Positions 60,931 to 64,000 of a stretch of DNA of 64,000 nucleotides are shown here, in pieces. The notes under the pieces are model-generated. The model had not been told where the DNA came from and did not search any database. It was given only the letters and a program-made list of their open reading frames with translations. Each line of letters opens with the position of its first letter. Position 1 is the stretch's first letter. The stretch is taken from positions 1 through 64,000 of the forward strand of contig JALZVT010000108.1 of the NCBI GenBank assembly GCA_023300545.1, written 5' to 3'. The DNA comes from Pseudomonadales bacterium. Its GTDB lineage: Bacteria; Pseudomonadota; Gammaproteobacteria; Pseudomonadales; Azotimanducaceae. The position numbers and the translations under genes are program-made.

Positions 60931-61692
60931 TTACTTACTTAAGCCAATCTCATACGTGTAGCCAATCACGAACTTAATTTCATCGTTGTCCAGAGGATCT
61001 GGCAAGTTATTACCAGCCGCATCCTGGGCGTTATCAAGATCGGTGGTCGATACCATCAAACTAAAGCCCGCTTTGGCAATCGACACGTTGAAGTCGAAGT
61101 AGTCGCCCGCAACGCCGTTGAATGCCTCATTGAAATCGCCATCGTGGTAGCCAACGTGAACGCCAAGCTCAACACCATCACCAATCTCAATACCATAGTC
61201 TGCGTAGAGGTAAATGGCTTCACCAAAACCAAAATCCTGCCCAGGAGCCTCGTCCGCTTCCGTGTTGGCCAAAAGATTTAGGCCAAAGGTAAATCCCTGG
61301 TAACCAACCGACCCATAAATCTCACCAAAATCGAACTCGGCTTCGTCGTCGTAGTTGTAGTACAGGTAACCAACGTCGTAGCTGAAATCTCCAGCTTCGC
61401 CCGCAAAGCCGGCGTAAAGGTCATGCTCGTAGGAGAACACATCGTCTGGTGCGTAACTCACGTTCGAGATCCAAGTGCCAGCGTAGAAGCCACTATCGTC
61501 CGCAAAGTCGATCCCGCCAGAAATTGCAGCCTCGTTTTGAGTTTGGGTTAAACCGCGCCAGATGTAGTTGTTATGTGCGCTGACGTTGGCGCTCCACTCG
61601 CTGGCATGAACCACGGGGGCTGCTGCAATGGCCAGAGTAGCGAGGCCGGTGGCAAGGCCTGCTGCAAGAAAAGAAGGTTTGAAGGCTGTCAT
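60931..61692 (-). CDS. TorF-family putative porin
   Basis: A 253-residue outer-membrane beta-barrel of the TIGR02001 type. A cleavable signal (LATGLATLAIAAAPVVHA, cut at VHA-SE) precedes strands with alternating hydrophobic residues and acidic loops: NYIWRGLTQTQNEAAISGGI is the diagnostic opening, and the last strand ends KFVIGYTYEIGL with an aromatic near the end. Such porins often sit near nitrogen-regulated genes, here glnK-amtB 3 kb away. Confidence 0.87.
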   Translation of the reverse strand: MTAFKPSFLAAGLATGLATLAIAAAPVVHASEWSANVSAHNNYIWRGLTQTQNEAAISGGIDFADDSGFYAGTWISNVSYAPDDVFSYEHDLYAGFAGEAGDFSYDVGYLYYNYDDEAEFDFGEIYGSVGYQGFTFGLNLLANTEADEAPGQDFGFGEAIYLYADYGIEIGDGVELGVHVGYHDGDFNEAFNGVAGDYFDFNVSIAKAGFSLMVSTTDLDNAQDAAGNNLPDPLDNDEIKFVIGYTYEIGLSK

Positions 61693-61718
61693 AGGTGTCC
61701 CCGTTTTTTTGATGTTTC

Positions 61719-61946
61719 TTAAGCATAGTCAAGTTCTGGGGCCGCGAAGCGCCCGACCAGATCCCGTTCCTGCAACCTGTAAAGCAATAGTCGGGCCAGA
61801 TTCTCCAAATGCCCCTCGATGAGGGCGAAAGAGCCCTCTCGTCGAAGATTCAAGAGCGCCAAACACATCGCCATGCCCAGTTGCAGGGCGAGCGAGCGGA
61901 CCTTGCCCGTGTAACGCTCTAATTCGGTGCGCCGATCATCAGACAC
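61719..61946 (-). CDS. Small hypothetical protein (75 aa)
   Basis: A GTG-started frame (SDDRRTELERYTGKVRSLAL and so on) with a helical, leucine-rich body (GMAMCLALLNLRREGSFALI). It lies between the porin and the spinster MFS and has coding-like composition, but no family was recognised. It could be a real small gene or a shadow; the strand has no long overlap with another gene. Confidence 0.35.
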   Translation of the reverse strand: MSDDRRTELERYTGKVRSLALQLGMAMCLALLNLRREGSFALIEGHLENLARLLLYRLQERDLVGRFAAPELDYA

Positions 61947-62087
61947 TAGGACCAAGGCGCACCAAATAGATCACGCCGCTGCAGGAGATGGCATAGACTA
62001 GCCGGCCGCTTTCTGACCAGGCTGCTGATCATCGATAATCCTTACGCTCGTCCAACCGCCCGGTATTACGCGCTGGGGCTTCTCACG

Positions 62088-63305
62088 GTGGTCTACACCT
62101 TCAACTTCATTGACCGCCAGCTGCTGTCCATTCTGCAGGAGTCTATTAAGCTCGACCTCGGACTGAGCGATGGTCAACTCGGCCTGCTCACGGGTTTTGC
62201 CTTTGCGGTGTTTTATGTCACAGCGGGCATTCCCATCGCCCGCTTCGCTGACAAGTCGAACCGACGCAACATTATCTCAGTGGCCATCGGCCTGTGGAGC
62301 GTAATGACCGCGGTCAGCGGCTTTGCCCAGAATTACTGGCAGTTGCTGCTCGCCCGGGTTGGTGTTGGGGTTGGCGAAGCGGGCGGCAGTCCACCATCAC
62401 ATTCCATCGTGTCCGATATTTTTCCCGTGGAACAGCGCGCCAGCGCTCTGGGTATCTACTCCACCGGCGTCAATATCGGCATCCTGTTTGGATTTTTGCT
62501 GGGCGGCTGGCTCAACGAGTTTTTTGGCTGGCGTGTTGCCTTCATGGTCGTGGGTATTCCGGGCCTCATAATCTCCCTTCTCGTCCGTTTCACAATTGCC
62601 GAGCCCATTCGAGGGGGGGCTGAAAACCGCACAGACACCCAATCGGTTGTGCCCTTCAAAAGCGTACTGGCCCTCCTGTTCAGCCGCGCGTCTTTCCGCC
62701 ACATGGCCCTTGGTGCTGCCCTGAATGCCTTTGCCGGCTATAGCTCAAGCAGCTGGACCGCTTCGTTCATGATTCGTAGTCACGGCATGAGTACCGGCGA
62801 GCTGGGCACCTATCTCGCAGTTATCCTTGGCCTTTGTGGGGCTATTGGCGTCGTGCTGGGTGGCGTGCTGGCTGACAAACTGGGCAAGAATGACCGCCGC
62901 TGGCACATGTGGCTGCCGGCAATCACCGGCATTATTTGCCTACCGTTTATGATCGCCACTTATCTGGCGGATGGTCCTTACATGGCGTTAGGTCTGTCGG
63001 TCGTTCCCGGCATTCTGTTCAACGTGTACCTGGGCAATACCTTAGCCATGACCCACGGCCTGGTCGGCCTACGTATGCGCGCAGTGGCCTCTGCCATTCT
63101 GTTCTTTGTGCTCAACCTGATCGGTCTTGGGCTTGGTCCCACCTTTGTCGGCTTCTTAAGCGACGCCCTGGAACCCACTCTGGGACAGGAGTCGTTGCGC
63201 TACGCCATGCTCTATGTTCTGCCGATTGCCATGACCTGGTCGATAATCCACTTTTGGCTGGCGGCACAGACCTTGCGCGAGGATTTGGCAGCCGCACCCG
63301 ATTAG
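62088..63305 (+). CDS. Spinster-type MFS transporter, N-terminus probably longer
   Basis: A 405-residue transporter in the frame from GTG 62088. Marks: FNFIDRQLLSILQESIKLDL, RFADKSNRRNIISVAIGLWS, RVGVGVGEAGGSPPSHSIVSD and the interior NDRRWHMWLP loop. The family normally opens several residues earlier: the same frame upstream reads IDNPYARPTARYYALGLLTV, fitting the spinster TM1, but it contains no ATG, GTG or TTG back to a TAG at 61947. CTG codons at 62013, 62022 and 62025 are candidates. AGGAG lies at 61983-61987, too far from them. Function: sugar-lipid or amphipath export in relatives, substrate unknown here. Confidence 0.82.
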   Translation: MVYTFNFIDRQLLSILQESIKLDLGLSDGQLGLLTGFAFAVFYVTAGIPIARFADKSNRRNIISVAIGLWSVMTAVSGFAQNYWQLLLARVGVGVGEAGGSPPSHSIVSDIFPVEQRASALGIYSTGVNIGILFGFLLGGWLNEFFGWRVAFMVVGIPGLIISLLVRFTIAEPIRGGAENRTDTQSVVPFKSVLALLFSRASFRHMALGAALNAFAGYSSSSWTASFMIRSHGMSTGELGTYLAVILGLCGAIGVVLGGVLADKLGKNDRRWHMWLPAITGIICLPFMIATYLADGPYMALGLSVVPGILFNVYLGNTLAMTHGLVGLRMRAVASAILFFVLNLIGLGLGPTFVGFLSDALEPTLGQESLRYAMLYVLPIAMTWSIIHFWLAAQTLREDLAAAPD

Positions 63306-63402
63306 CGGTGCCGCAGTAGGCTAGAAAACACGACAAGCCCGGCTGAGGAACGCCGCCGGGTTTGCTAGAGTGGCTGTAGCGTCGACTGGGGAGTACAAGC
63401 AC

Positions 63403-64000
63403 GTGCAGACCGATCCACAACACCACAACCTATTTCGTCAGCAAACACGCGACTGGCTGGCAGCTAACTGCCCCGCCGAAATGTGCACTCCCATGCCCGA
63501 GGATGAAGCGGTGCACGGTGGCCGTAAACAGCGCTCACCCAACCCAATCGCTTACGACTGGTTAAGCCTGATGGCTGAACGCGGCTGGACCGCACCAATG
63601 TGGCCCCGACAATACGGCGGCGGCGGCCTGTCTACCGCTGATTTTCAAATTCTGCTCGAAGAGATGCAGCGGCTAAACGCACGCCCTCCACTCATGGGTA
63701 TGGGCATTAGCATGATTGGCCCCACGCTGCTCGAGTACGGCACCGAGGAGCAACTGCAACAGCATCTACCTTCAATCATTTCTGGCAGTACCCGCTGGTG
63801 CCAGGGTTACAGCGAACCCGGGGCCGGTTCCGACCTCGCAAGCCTTGCCACCAAGGCGGAAGATCGCGGGGATCACTACCTCGTAAACGGTTCCAAAATC
63901 TGGACCTCGGGCGCCAACTTCGCCGACTGGATGTTCTGCCTGGTACGCACTGACCCAGCCGTGCAAAAGCAGAAAGGCATCAGCTTTCTACTCATAGATA
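63403..64000 (+). CDS. Acyl-CoA dehydrogenase (N-terminal part, runs off the window)
   Basis: The first 199 residues of an acyl-CoA dehydrogenase family protein are visible. N-terminal helices (FRQQTRDWLAANCPAEM) are followed by WTAPMWPRQYGGGGLSTADF and the central flavin segment WCQGYSEPGAGSDLASLATK and GSKIWTSGANFADWMFCLVRT. GTG start with GGGGAG about nine bases upstream. The catalytic Glu lies beyond the window. Preceded by a gap of 97 bp after the MFS gene; different from the shorter acyl-CoA dehydrogenase at 25336. Confidence 0.9.
   Translation, partial: MQTDPQHHNLFRQQTRDWLAANCPAEMCTPMPEDEAVHGGRKQRSPNPIAYDWLSLMAERGWTAPMWPRQYGGGGLSTADFQILLEEMQRLNARPPLMGMGISMIGPTLLEYGTEEQLQQHLPSIISGSTRWCQGYSEPGAGSDLASLATKAEDRGDHYLVNGSKIWTSGANFADWMFCLVRTDPAVQKQKGISFLLID

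Overview
The window is a dense, single-chromosome stretch that looks like a marine or aquatic gammaproteobacterium. The reasons are an enterobacterial-type LexA box, a FleQ-like plus FlhG pair, a TorF-type porin near glnK-amtB, LpxA (so a Gram-negative outer membrane), coniferyl aldehyde dehydrogenase, DUF3604 and spinster-type MFS genes. This is inference; there is no rRNA or other taxonomic marker. No tRNA or rRNA gene, CRISPR array, insertion sequence or prophage was seen.

Layout. 1-4.9 kb: an iron-sulfur assembly operon, sufB(end)-C-D-S-A-T-E, tightly overlapped from sufC to sufE. 4.9-5.4 kb: a small gene driven by a sigma70 promoter whose spacer is a perfect LexA box; its protein has a weak SulA-like stretch. 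5.4-8.7 kb: a flagellar or cyclic-di-GMP block (FlhG ATPase, a FleQ-like regulator with a decayed GAFTGA loop, a YcgR-like PilZ protein). 8.7-10.8 kb: two paired glycosyltransferases and a MarR regulator. 10.9-18.4 kb: large exported proteins: a TolB-propeller/amidohydrolase fusion, an acidic repeat protein ending in a thioredoxin fold without its cysteines, and a G8-like secreted protein. 18.5-21.1 kb: a membrane flippase-like protein, a CDP-alcohol phosphatidyltransferase overlapping it antisense, and an NAD(P)-binding protein.

21.3-26.4 kb: a three-subunit molybdenum hydroxylase (FAD, 2Fe-2S and Mo subunits) followed by a MoaD-like carrier and an acyl-CoA dehydrogenase. 26.4-35 kb: mixed catabolic genes (DUF2087, SDR, double VOC, DUF3604, epoxide-hydrolase-like, thiolase), interrupted at 31 kb by a clearly broken luciferase-like monooxygenase pseudogene, then a Cys-rich hypothetical protein and a DUF2807 protein. 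35.3-39.6 kb: RND efflux adaptor and pump. 39.6-43.4 kb: PhoD phosphatase, glycerate kinase and a 2-hydroxyacid dehydrogenase. 43.6-45.9 kb: a BisC/TorA-like molybdoenzyme.

45.9-51.3 kb: a five-gene minus-strand run (F420/flavin oxidoreductase, MFS, LanC-like cyclase with a CCG zinc motif, coniferyl aldehyde dehydrogenase, DUF427). This is the most unusual gene set in the window, because it has a LanC-fold protein with no lanthipeptide dehydratase or precursor. 51.5-56.5 kb: a POT peptide transporter with a large insert, a solitary lpxA, a CrtC/AttH-like protein and an amidohydrolase. 56.7-58.5 kb: glnK-amtB behind a clean sigma54 promoter and closed by a strong terminator. 58.5-64 kb: TPR lipoprotein, second DUF427 protein, TorF porin, spinster MFS, and an acyl-CoA dehydrogenase running off the end. 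Several genes appear to start at GTG, TTG or possibly CTG, and three convergent gene ends share perfect hairpins that lack T-tracts.
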